Assembly: GCF_014873915.1 (NCBI RefSeq)
Contig: NZ_JADBEJ010000004.1
Location: 1,178,001-1,242,000, forward strand
Length of the DNA: 64,000 nucleotides
DNA from: Amycolatopsis roodepoortensis
GTDB taxonomy: Bacteria > Actinomycetota > Actinomycetes > Mycobacteriales > Pseudonocardiaceae
Direction: 5' to 3'
Positions 8,472 to 14,464 of this stretch are shown here, in pieces. Each line of letters starts with the position of its first letter. Position 1 is the stretch's first letter. The position numbers and the translations under genes were made by a program. Below the pieces are notes generated by a model that was given only the letters and a program-made list of their open reading frames with translations, was not told the DNA's origin and did not search any database.

Positions 8472-10051
8472 GCCGTCCCCCTCTCGCCGCGCCGCTCTGA
8501 CAGGTGCACCACCGAGGCGCCACCGTTGGTGACGTAGTGCTCCAGGTGCTTGACGGTCTGATCGGACACCCATCCGGCGCGGACCCGCAGCGGTTCGCGG
8601 ATGCCCTCACCCCACACGTAGCCGACGCCGGGCGAATCCTCCGTGATCCGGTTGGCCCACGCCCCGCGCTCATAGGCGCCGTCGCCCAGCACCATCGGAA
8701 CCTGCGACTTCGAGGTCACCCGCAGCGCCACCCGCCGGGGCAGCAACTCCCGCACCGGAACGGTTTCCTTCGTCGGCTCCTGCACATACCCGCGCACCGT
8801 GAACAGCAGCGCACGGCCTTGTGTCGCCAGGATCGCCACCCGCTCCACAATGGCCTCACGGGTCTTGCGGTCGGTGTAGCGGGTCAGAGCGCCGATCTCA
8901 TCGAACTCCAGCAACTCCAACGGATACTCCGTCGAGAGCGGCACCTCACGCGTGTGCCCGGCGAAGACGCGCTTACGGTTCTCCAGCTCATCAATCAGCG
9001 CGTCCAGAATGGCCAGAGCCTCCTTACCGCTCTGGCCATAGCGGGTGAAGATCCCACGCCCGTAGGACAGCTCCATCGCTTTCGGGTCGATCCCCGACAG
9101 ACGCACCAGGCCCGCGCGGATCGCCGGAGCGGCCGACACCAGCGGCGACCACATCACCGACCCCTTACCCGCGCCGGTCGCACCAGCCACAAGCGTGTGC
9201 GCGCCACGGCCCATCAACGGCACCGTCCACGCCGTCCCGTACTCCGTCGACCCCGCGTACACCGCCCGCAGATCCACCCCCGAGCCATCCGTGGCCAGCA
9301 GCTCCGGAACCGGCAGGCACGACACCGGCGCCTCCAGCAGATCCCGGCGCATGAAATCGATGGACACCACATTGGGTTCCAGCTCCCGCACCTGACACCG
9401 CTGAACCTTGCGCGCCACCGCCAGCTCCCGCGCGACCTCATCGAAGTCTTCCGGCTTCTGCCCCGGAACCAGCCGCACGCGGACCTCATCCCACGACGGG
9501 CCGGAGCGCACCGACAGCAGTTTCGGCACCGCCACCCCGGATGCCTGACGGGCCTTCGCGACCGCCTCACGCTTACGCCGACGAGATACCAGGTTCACCG
9601 TCACGTCGACGGGAATCGCGTCATCGCGCACCGTCAAGCCGCAGGCGTGCAGCCAACCGGCGAGCTTGCGACCGTAGAGCGCCCAGCGCAGCCACCACGC
9701 CCGCAGCCAGCGCCCGCACCACTGGTCATAGCCCACCGCATCCCAGCGCCACCACACCAGCAGCACAGCCGCCAGCACGCCGACCGTGACGACGAGGGAC
9801 ACCCAGCCCAGCCACGTGCACCAGGCCCACAACCCCAGCAGCGCCAGGCAAGTACGCCAGTGCGTCACCAGTTGCCGAACAACCCAGCCGACCGCCCGCA
9901 GCAGGCCCCACAGCGCCACGCCGAGCACCGCCAATGCGGCCAGCGCCTCAAACACCGCTGCCAGGGCACGGCCGACCTTGGCCAGCACCCACAGCACCAC
10001 CGCCAGGCCGCCACCCACGGCAAGGGTGGTCATGATCTCCTGCGCGTTCAT
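8468..10051 (-). CDS. tra: FtsK/SpoIIIE-type DNA transfer protein (Tra)
   Basis: The 527-codon gene encodes a membrane-anchored ATPase that in this kind of element moves double-stranded DNA between mycelial cells. Hydrophobic segments fill about residues 8-120 (LAVLGVALWGLLRAVGWVV, SLVVTVGVLAAVLLVWW). The motor domain follows, with Walker A GATGAGKGS, PKAMELSYGRGIF, and the FtsK-like LLEFDEIGAL Walker B region. The start at 10051 (MNAQEIM) is chosen because it overlaps the stop of the small gene upstream; a longer frame to 10123 exists but has no support. The stop overlaps the rep start. Confidence 0.88.
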   Translation of the reverse strand: MNAQEIMTTLAVGGGLAVVLWVLAKVGRALAAVFEALAALAVLGVALWGLLRAVGWVVRQLVTHWRTCLALLGLWAWCTWLGWVSLVVTVGVLAAVLLVWWRWDAVGYDQWCGRWLRAWWLRWALYGRKLAGWLHACGLTVRDDAIPVDVTVNLVSRRRKREAVAKARQASGVAVPKLLSVRSGPSWDEVRVRLVPGQKPEDFDEVARELAVARKVQRCQVRELEPNVVSIDFMRRDLLEAPVSCLPVPELLATDGSGVDLRAVYAGSTEYGTAWTVPLMGRGAHTLVAGATGAGKGSVMWSPLVSAAPAIRAGLVRLSGIDPKAMELSYGRGIFTRYGQSGKEALAILDALIDELENRKRVFAGHTREVPLSTEYPLELLEFDEIGALTRYTDRKTREAIVERVAILATQGRALLFTVRGYVQEPTKETVPVRELLPRRVALRVTSKSQVPMVLGDGAYERGAWANRITEDSPGVGYVWGEGIREPLRVRAGWVSDQTVKHLEHYVTNGGASVVHLSERRGERGTA

Positions 10052-10227
10052 CACCGACCACCCCGCAGACCAGCGGCGGGAACCACGATCGGCAGCGGCA
10101 GCATCCCCATGCACGGGGCGCACTTTTCCTCACCCGGCAGCAGCCGAGCGAACCGTTTGCATTCCGTACAGCGCGTTCGGGTGACCCCCGTTGACTCGCA
10201 CTGCTTGGCATCATTTATCTTCTTCAT
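10051..10227 (-). CDS. Small CxxC-CxxC (zinc-ribbon-like) protein of the element
   Basis: This 58-residue frame has a GGAG ribosome site about 9 nt before the ATG at 10227. It ends in a TGA that overlaps the ATG of the transfer gene (TGATG), so translation should be coupled. Two CxxC pairs (CTEC and CAPC, about 15 residues apart) look like a zinc ribbon. Small proteins with such pairs occur in this position in actinobacterial elements, but I do not recognise a named family and assign no function. Confidence 0.6.
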   Translation of the reverse strand: MKKINDAKQCESTGVTRTRCTECKRFARLLPGEEKCAPCMGMLPLPIVVPAAGLRGGR

Positions 10228-10312
10228 TGTTCACTGCTCCAGTGGACAGGCGCAGAACCGGAACAGGTTGGTAGCCAAGGGCCGGTTCTGCGTTTTAAGG
10301 GACACTTTTAGC

Positions 10313-10351
10313 CACGTGGGGACGTGTTTGTGTGCCACACGTCCCCACGTG
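10313..10351. promoter_or_regulatory. Perfect 15-bp inverted repeat upstream of the tra-rep-int operon
   Basis: CACGTGGGGACGTGT (10313-10327) and its exact reverse complement (10337-10351) are separated by 9 nt. The repeat lies in the only sizeable gap of the operon (10228-10380), after the end of the HTH gene and before the tra-rep-xis-int block. No T-run follows it on the minus strand, so an operator or replication/transfer locus is as likely as a terminator. Confidence 0.5.
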
Positions 10352-10380
10352 CGTTTTATTCGGATATTGACTTTTTGGAC

Positions 10381-10689
10381 CTAAGAAGCCGCTCCGCGTC
10401 CTCGAATTTGAACGCCCTCAGCCAGCAGAACCCGACGGGTTTGTCCGTAGCTCATGCCGTACATGGCGGCCACTTGGTGGATCGTCCGGCCGTTGTTATA
10501 GGCGTTGACCATGCCTGGTGGTGTTGCGGGTAGCCGGGGACCGGGGGGCCGAATCTCCACGTTCGCGCCGATGAGTGCGTCGCGCACGGCCGAATAACTG
10601 AGCGAGTATCGAGCGGCTAAGTCTTTGAACGACCTCCCTTTCGTGTAGTGGTCGGCAAGTTCTGCCACCACCGCAGGCTCAAGCAACAT
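10381..10689 (-). CDS. Small tandem helix-turn-helix protein
   Basis: The 102-residue protein consists of two similar HTH units of the Hin-recombinase/resolvase type. One is KGRSFKDLAARYSLSYSAVRDAL (residues 17-39) and the other NGRTIHQVAAMYGMSYGQTRRVLLAEG (residues 66-92), joined by a proline-rich linker. This suggests a DNA-binding protein reading two half-sites; the target is unknown. It overlaps the preceding gene by 11 bp and ends 30 bp from the perfect inverted repeat at 10313-10351, a plausible partner. Confidence 0.7.
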   Translation of the reverse strand: MLLEPAVVAELADHYTKGRSFKDLAARYSLSYSAVRDALIGANVEIRPPGPRLPATPPGMVNAYNNGRTIHQVAAMYGMSYGQTRRVLLAEGVQIRGRGAAS

Positions 10690-10936
10690 CGGCGGATTCC
10701 GCCTTTCGAGCCTGAATCTGCGCCGCCAATTCCTCCGCCTTGTTTTCTTCGTAGTTCACCCAGTACCGGAGTTCGTGGTGGTGCCACCGATCGATATCGG
10801 ACACCTCGCGGTACATCCGCGCATTCGTCTTGTGCCACTTCAGCCACGTGGCCTGATTCGCGCCCGGCAGAGGGCGGGTCGACGCGGCGACTGCGTGTGC
10901 ATCCTTGAGCGTCTGAGGCGCTTTAGAGTCGGCCAT
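10679..10936 (-). CDS. Small element protein, AMED_5909-like
   Basis: The 85-residue protein is mostly helical and charged, with a W-rich middle (ATWLKWHKTNARMYREV, RWHHHELRYWVNYEE). It resembles, from memory, the small AMED_5909 family named after an Amycolatopsis mediterranei locus; its function is unknown. The ATG at 10936 overlaps the stop of the XRE-type gene (TGATG), and its 3' end overlaps the start of the tandem-HTH gene, so it is part of the accessory operon. Confidence 0.6.
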   Translation of the reverse strand: MADSKAPQTLKDAHAVAASTRPLPGANQATWLKWHKTNARMYREVSDIDRWHHHELRYWVNYEENKAEELAAQIQARKAESADVA

Positions 10937-11250
10937 CACGCCTCCCTCTTTGCCGCGCGATACTCCTGCTCCCGGACAACCCAGTTGAACAGTTGATCTC
11001 GCGGCATTTCCAAGGCATCCGCCAGACGCATGATCGTGGGAACGTACGTCAGATGCCTCACGCCGCGCTCAATCTGGCTCAACGTGGACACGCCCATGCC
11101 AGCCTTGTTCGCGGTCTTCTGGAGAGTCCAGCGATGCCGTAGCCGAACGCGCGACACCAGTACCCCGAGTGGCACATATCGTCCTTGGTCAACGTCCGGC
11201 GTCTTGACTGGTACCAACGTTTTCGGCGCCCTAGTCGTTTGCAGCATCAT
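10936..11250 (-). CDS. XRE-family helix-turn-helix regulator
   Basis: The 104-residue protein has an XRE HTH at about residues 27-85: LVSRVRLRHRWTLQKTANKAGM, then VSTLSQIERGVRHLTYVPTIMRLADALEMP. It should bind DNA as a dimer and may regulate the element's accessory genes. Two adjacent ATGs (11250 and 11247) are possible starts. It overlaps the 3' end of the upstream small gene and the start of the AMED_5909-like gene. Confidence 0.78.
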   Translation of the reverse strand: MMLQTTRAPKTLVPVKTPDVDQGRYVPLGVLVSRVRLRHRWTLQKTANKAGMGVSTLSQIERGVRHLTYVPTIMRLADALEMPRDQLFNWVVREQEYRAAKREA

Positions 11251-11488
11251 CGTTCTCCTGCCGCGTGCTTGCCGCGTGCTTGGCGAGAAATACCGCCAGT
11301 TCGTCCGCTCCGTCCCGCACTTCCCGAAGCAGGCGGATGAACTCCGGCCACATAGCCGGGTCCGCTGGAGGCAGAATCGCCAGGCTGTCCGGATCGAGAT
11401 AGATCACCAAGGCCGGATTCGCCGAACCATTCCCCTGCATTCCCGCGACCGCCTTCGGTCCCGGTTTCCACAGCGCGTTGAACGCCAT
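11231..11488 (-). CDS. Hypothetical element protein, 85 aa
   Basis: The protein begins MAFNALWKPGPKAVAG and contains a predicted helical stretch (WPEFIRLLREVRDGADELAVFLAKHA). The ATG at 11488 is preceded by GGGAAGGCGGGACG, a good ribosome site, and the end overlaps the XRE-type start, as expected for a coupled operon. I do not recognise the family. A longer frame on the same strand covers it entirely (11247-11792), but the composition of that frame in the overlap looks non-coding, so this gene is the better reading of 11231-11488. Confidence 0.6.
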   Translation of the reverse strand: MAFNALWKPGPKAVAGMQGNGSANPALVIYLDPDSLAILPPADPAMWPEFIRLLREVRDGADELAVFLAKHAASTRQENDDAAND

Positions 11489-11792
11489 CGTCCCGCCTTC
11501 CCTCGTTATGGGCGCGCGCCTCCCATTCGCGCGCGTCGTATTGGAACGCCTCAGCCGCCGACACAACCGCAGCGCGTACCCACCACGACAAACGGCCCTC
11601 AGCCGCCAGCGCCTTGAACGCGTCCGCGACCGCTTCGCAGGCCAACGACAACTCATGTGCCAGGCGCGCAGTCACCCCAGACGCCGCCCGGTCGCTCAGG
11701 TCACCAAACTTGCGGTAAGCCTGCTCCCAGGCCACGACCAGGGGCGGAGGGACCACAGCGAAGCTGAGCCCCGTCCGCACCCCGCCGACCAT
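11247..11792 (-). CDS. Hypothetical element protein; C-terminal part doubtful
   Basis: The first hundred residues look genuine (AWEQAYRKFGDLSDRAASG, LAHELSLACEAVADAFKALA, AAEAFQYDAREWEAR), a mainly helical protein of unknown family. The ATG at 11792 overlaps the stop of the Pra-like gene (TGATG). From about residue 105 the frame continues without a stop, through the whole of the next gene in another frame, with Gly/Ser/Arg-rich composition. A one-base shift would give a TAA at the ribosome site of the 85-residue gene, so the natural protein may be about 100 residues and the tail a frameshift product. Confidence 0.5.
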   Translation of the reverse strand: MVGGVRTGLSFAVVPPPLVVAWEQAYRKFGDLSDRAASGVTARLAHELSLACEAVADAFKALAAEGRLSWWVRAAVVSAAEAFQYDAREWEARAHNEGRRDDGVQRAVETGTEGGRGNAGEWFGESGLGDLSRSGQPGDSASSGPGYVAGVHPPASGSAGRSGRTGGISRQARGKHAAGER

Positions 11793-12265
11793 CACGCCGC
11801 CTTGGACGTTGCGTCACCAGTGCCCGCAGCGCCAGAACCAGCCCGAGCCGATTTCGAGCCGCCGCCCGCAGCAGCCGCCTTGAAGCCCGTCGCCCGGAAC
11901 GCGTACGACTGGTACTTGTACTCGCCCTGACCAGCCACCTTCGGCTCAGCCGTCAGCCCTTCCAACTCGATCGGCCGCATCCCCGGCAGCACCTCCGACG
12001 TCGACGGCACCGGCTGAACATCCGCCAAGAACGTCACCTCGAACGAAGCCCGCTTCGCCTTCTCCTCACTCGGGTCAGTGACCGTTGCCTTCCACTGCCG
12101 CTTGCCGGTGATCTCGTCCACCCGCTGCCGCGCAGGCCGACCAGCCGCCTTGTCCTCCCGTGACTGGAACTCGTTATCCGGTGTCACGACTCCGACCAGG
12201 ACCAACCCTTGCGGGAACGCCTCATCGAAGCTGATCGCGAACCTGTGACCCCTGCTGATTGCCAT
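11792..12265 (-). CDS. pra: Pra-like activator of replication, integration and excision
   Basis: The 157-residue protein begins MAISRGHRFAISFDEAFPQGLVLVG, continues with VTPDNEF, a QxxxxEITGKRQWKATVTDP segment and ADVQPVPSTSEVLPGMRPIELEGLTAEP, and ends in a low-complexity tail. This pattern matches what I remember of Pra, the pSAM2 activator of rep, xis and int. It is divergent from the GntR repressor with two operator-like palindromes between them, as with pra and KorSA in pSAM2, which supports the assignment. The start at 12265 is preferred over frames reaching into the operators. Confidence 0.68.
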   Translation of the reverse strand: MAISRGHRFAISFDEAFPQGLVLVGVVTPDNEFQSREDKAAGRPARQRVDEITGKRQWKATVTDPSEEKAKRASFEVTFLADVQPVPSTSEVLPGMRPIELEGLTAEPKVAGQGEYKYQSYAFRATGFKAAAAGGGSKSARAGSGAAGTGDATSKAA

Positions 12266-12325
12266 GTCTTGTCCCTTGCTCGTGCGGTGCCCGCCGTCCG
12301 GGCCTTCGGTTACGCCCATCGGGCC

Positions 12326-12378
12326 AACCTCGTATACGAGGTTAAACCTCGTATGTGAAGCTGTCAACATACGAGGTT
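12326..12378. promoter_or_regulatory. GntR (KorSA-like) operators between pra and its repressor
   Basis: AACCTCGTATACGAGGTT (12326-12343) is a perfect 18-bp palindrome. Two further half-sites, AACCTCGTATG (12345-12355) and CATACGAGGTT (12368-12378), form a second inverted repeat with a 12-nt spacer. All lie in the 152-bp gap between the divergent pra-like gene and the GntR gene. A dimeric GntR protein bound here would repress both genes. Confidence 0.75.
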
Positions 12379-12417
12379 CATGAGACACTGACCGACAACG
12401 CGCACAGGGAGGACGAC

Positions 12418-13227
12418 ATGTCAGAACTGATGTTCGGCGACCATCCGGAGTGGCCGGACAACGACGAGCCCCGCTACAAGCAGATCGCCAAGGAGTACCG
12501 GCAGAAGATCATTGACGGCGAGTTACAGGACGGCGCGAAGCTGCCGAGCGAAGCGCAGCTCTGCGAGATACACGACGTCTCGCCGATCACTGCGCGTTCC
12601 GCGATGCGCCAGCTTCGCGATTGGGGCTTCGCGAACGGGATCAAGGGCAAGGGCGTGTTCGTCCGCCGCCTCCAAAAGCTGACGCGGATAGCTCCGATGC
12701 GCTACTTCCGAGGGCAGCAGGCGCGCACGTACGTACGGGAGGCCGAGGCTGCCGACGTCGGGATGACGGTCGAGCACCACACGACCAAGACCACCGCGCC
12801 CGCCAACATCGCGGAACGTCTCGGTATCGAAAAGGGCGACCCCGTTACGTGCACGCGCTACTTCATCCGCATGGGCAATCCACCTCAGCCTGTCACCAGC
12901 AGCTACGCGTGGGAGCCTCTGGCCATCACCGGTGGAACTGAGATTGAGCTACCGCACGAAGGGCCGCACGCCGACAAGGGCGTAGCTGATCGGTTCGCCG
13001 CCATCAAGATCTACGTAAACCAGGTCGAGGAAGTGCTTGACATCCGTACTCCCACGGCCGAGGAAGCCAAGCTTCTCGACATTTCAGCCACTCGGCCGGT
13101 AGTCCAGATCACCCAGACCTTCCGCAAGGTCGAGGAGTGGGGGACCGACGATATCGCCGTCGAAACGGCCGACATTCTGTTCCCCGTCGACCGCTACGAG
13201 ATGCGCTACGTCATGGAGATCCACTAA
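12418..13227 (+). CDS. GntR-family repressor with UTRA domain (KorSA-like)
   Basis: The 269-residue protein has an N-terminal GntR winged helix (RYKQIAKEYRQKIIDGELQDG, KLPSEAQLCEIHDVSPITAR, GKGVFVRR) and a C-terminal UTRA ligand-sensing domain ending in VDRYEMRYVM. It is the only plus-strand gene of the element and faces pra across repeated palindromes, as KorSA does in pSAM2, so it probably keeps the element integrated by repressing pra. The ATG at 12418 is preceded by GGGAGGACGAC. A strong terminator follows. Confidence 0.85.
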   Translation: MSELMFGDHPEWPDNDEPRYKQIAKEYRQKIIDGELQDGAKLPSEAQLCEIHDVSPITARSAMRQLRDWGFANGIKGKGVFVRRLQKLTRIAPMRYFRGQQARTYVREAEAADVGMTVEHHTTKTTAPANIAERLGIEKGDPVTCTRYFIRMGNPPQPVTSSYAWEPLAITGGTEIELPHEGPHADKGVADRFAAIKIYVNQVEEVLDIRTPTAEEAKLLDISATRPVVQITQTFRKVEEWGTDDIAVETADILFPVDRYEMRYVMEIH

Positions 13228-13245
13228 GCACCATGCAGCACTGAG

Positions 13246-13274
13246 CCCGGCTGGTTCTTCCGGCCGGGTTTTTT
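13246..13274 (+). terminator. Rho-independent terminator after the GntR gene
   Basis: A 9-bp stem, CCCGGCTGG (13246-13254) with CCGGCCGGG (13260-13268), has a 5-nt loop and is followed by six T residues. It lies 19 bp after the GntR stop. Confidence 0.88.
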
Positions 13275-13828
13275 GCTGCCGAATTTGGCTCTATGGGATC
13301 AAGGCGCCGCCGTTGGCGGCGCGCGGGTCACCACCCGTCCGGCGGGCTACGCCCAAGAGGCGACGCCGGCCTCCCGCTCCGCTCCGGCAGGCGCCGCCGG
13401 GCGAGCCCGCCGCAGGGCAGCACCCGCAGCGCGCCGCCAACGACGACGGAGACCCCAGGAGCAACACGGCCCAATCACCCGACCCGCCTCATCGACGCGC
13501 AGTGGTCACCGGGGGCTCCCTCACCTCTCAGCGTCTTACGCCGAGCCGACCGCATCAAGGCGGGAAAGCGTGCCTTGACACGACCGACTCAGCGCAAGGC
13601 GTGGCGGTGACGAGGGGAACGGGGAAGAGCAGGTATCAGGGCACTCAGGCAGCCCATGAGGGGCCGGAGTGCGATAGATTCAGGGCGAGGCACAGAGCGC
13701 TGACCAGCGACGATGAGACTGCTGTACAGCAGCAAAGTACAGCAACCGCAGCGACCACGAGCGACCGTCACCAGCCTCTAAGGCCCTGGACATGACCTCA
13801 GCGACCTGGGGAAACGTCGCTGCCGACA
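13275..13828. other. Non-coding right end of the element
   Basis: About 550 bp with no convincing gene; the long plus-strand frames are Arg/Pro/Ala-rich and lack ribosome sites. The stretch holds a G+C-rich hairpin, GCGCCGCC GTT GGCGGCGC (13304-13322), more hairpins to about 13420, and the arm-type repeat at 13724. Structured DNA at this end could include a replication or transfer locus, but nothing here proves it. Confidence 0.5.
13724..13744. repeat. Putative integrase arm-type site, right
   Basis: This block is identical over 21 bp to 5374-5394 and in the same orientation, with two GTACAGCA boxes at 13724 and 13737, about 85 bp inside the right attachment repeat. A further partial box (CTGCTGTACAG) overlaps its left edge and makes a small inverted repeat. 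Confidence 0.6.
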
Positions 13829-13874
13829 GTTCGCATCGAGAAGGTCAGGGGTTCGATTCCCCTCAGCTCCACAG
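13829..13874 (+). repeat. Right attachment site (attR) direct repeat
   Basis: This is an identical copy of 5279-5324. It is only the 3' half of tRNA-Ala, so it cannot be a second tRNA gene. It marks the right junction of the element, and chromosomal sequence resumes at 13875 with what looks like the original tRNA terminator. Confidence 0.93.
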
Positions 13875-13878
13875 TTCG

Positions 13879-13912
13879 AAGGACCCGCACTCGGGCAGAG
13901 TGCGGGTCCTTT
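13879..13912 (+). terminator. Displaced original terminator of tRNA-Ala
   Basis: The stem AAGGACCCGCACTC/GAGTGCGGGTCCTT with a 5-nt loop is followed by TTT. It lies 5 bp after the right attachment repeat, where the chromosomal tRNA terminator would have been before integration. Confidence 0.75.
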
Positions 13913-13935
13913 GCGTTTCACGCCACTCGACCAAG

Positions 13936-14266
13936 TCAGGTCACGGTATTGGTGTAGCAACCTGTTGAACCGTCGCAGCTTTCGACCGCGTCCTCCGGCA
14001 CCGGGTCGGGATGGAAGTGCGTGACCTTGTCGCGGGTGACCCGGGTCGAAGCTGTCGACCTTCCTATCGCAATACGGCTGAATGGAATCGACGTCGAAGG
14101 AGCGCCTGATCCAGCTCACCCAGCTGAAGAACGGCGTCGCCGACTCGCCGTAGCGCTACGCGACATCGCCGGTCGTGACAATGCCTTCGATGACCTTGCT
14201 TTCGTTCAAGGCGGAGACGAAATCGCGCTGCTGAAGCGTAGGAAGCGTCTCGAACACAGAAGGTCA
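13936..14266 (-). pseudogene. Degraded gene remnant next to the element
   Basis: On the minus strand one frame reads VFETLPTLQQRDFVSALNES and on to a TAG, resumes as RYGESATPFFSWVSWIRRSF through CDRKVDSFD, then needs a one-base deletion in GACCCGGGTC to continue as VTRDKVTHFHPDPVPEDAVE and end NTVT-stop at 13936. The segments look coding but are split by one stop and one frameshift. I do not recognise the protein. It lies directly right of the attachment site, in a stretch (13913-14464) with no other gene. Confidence 0.35.
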
Positions 14267-14464
14267 GAGCTAGGACCGATTCCACAGCATGCCGGCTTTC
14301 ACTTGGAGAACCACCCTTTCCTTGCCGATTTCGTCAGTACACATGTCGCAATTGACGAATACGGAAGAGCGCATCACTGACCGGGCCCACCTGCTGCCGT
14401 TCGTGGCCGGTCCGCCACTAGGATGATCACCCGTCGCACAGCGGATCTGGGAGGGACGTCGCCT

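Larger units (their letters stand above)
5325..13874. mobile_element. Integrative and conjugative element (AICE, pSAM2/pMEA type) in tRNA-Ala
   Basis: The element is bounded by 46-bp direct repeats (5279-5324 and 13829-13874) made of the tRNA-Ala 3' half. It carries the minimal AICE set on the minus strand: integrase next to the left end, excisionase, a rolling-circle Rep with a HUH motif, an FtsK-like double-stranded DNA translocase, several small accessory genes and a Pra-like activator. A divergent GntR repressor lies near the right end. No relaxase or type IV secretion gene is present, as expected for elements that move double-stranded DNA with one FtsK-like protein. Copies of a GTACAGCA pair lie inside both ends. 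All core functions look intact, so the element could be active. Confidence 0.9.

Noticed and set aside
13273-13795. Plus-strand frames in the right end of the element
   Set aside because: They overlap one another in all frames, are Arg/Pro/Ala-rich, have no ribosome sites and follow a strong terminator.
13829-13874. Apparent second tRNA-Ala
   Set aside because: Only the 3' half is present; there is no acceptor 5' strand or D-arm. It is the attR repeat.
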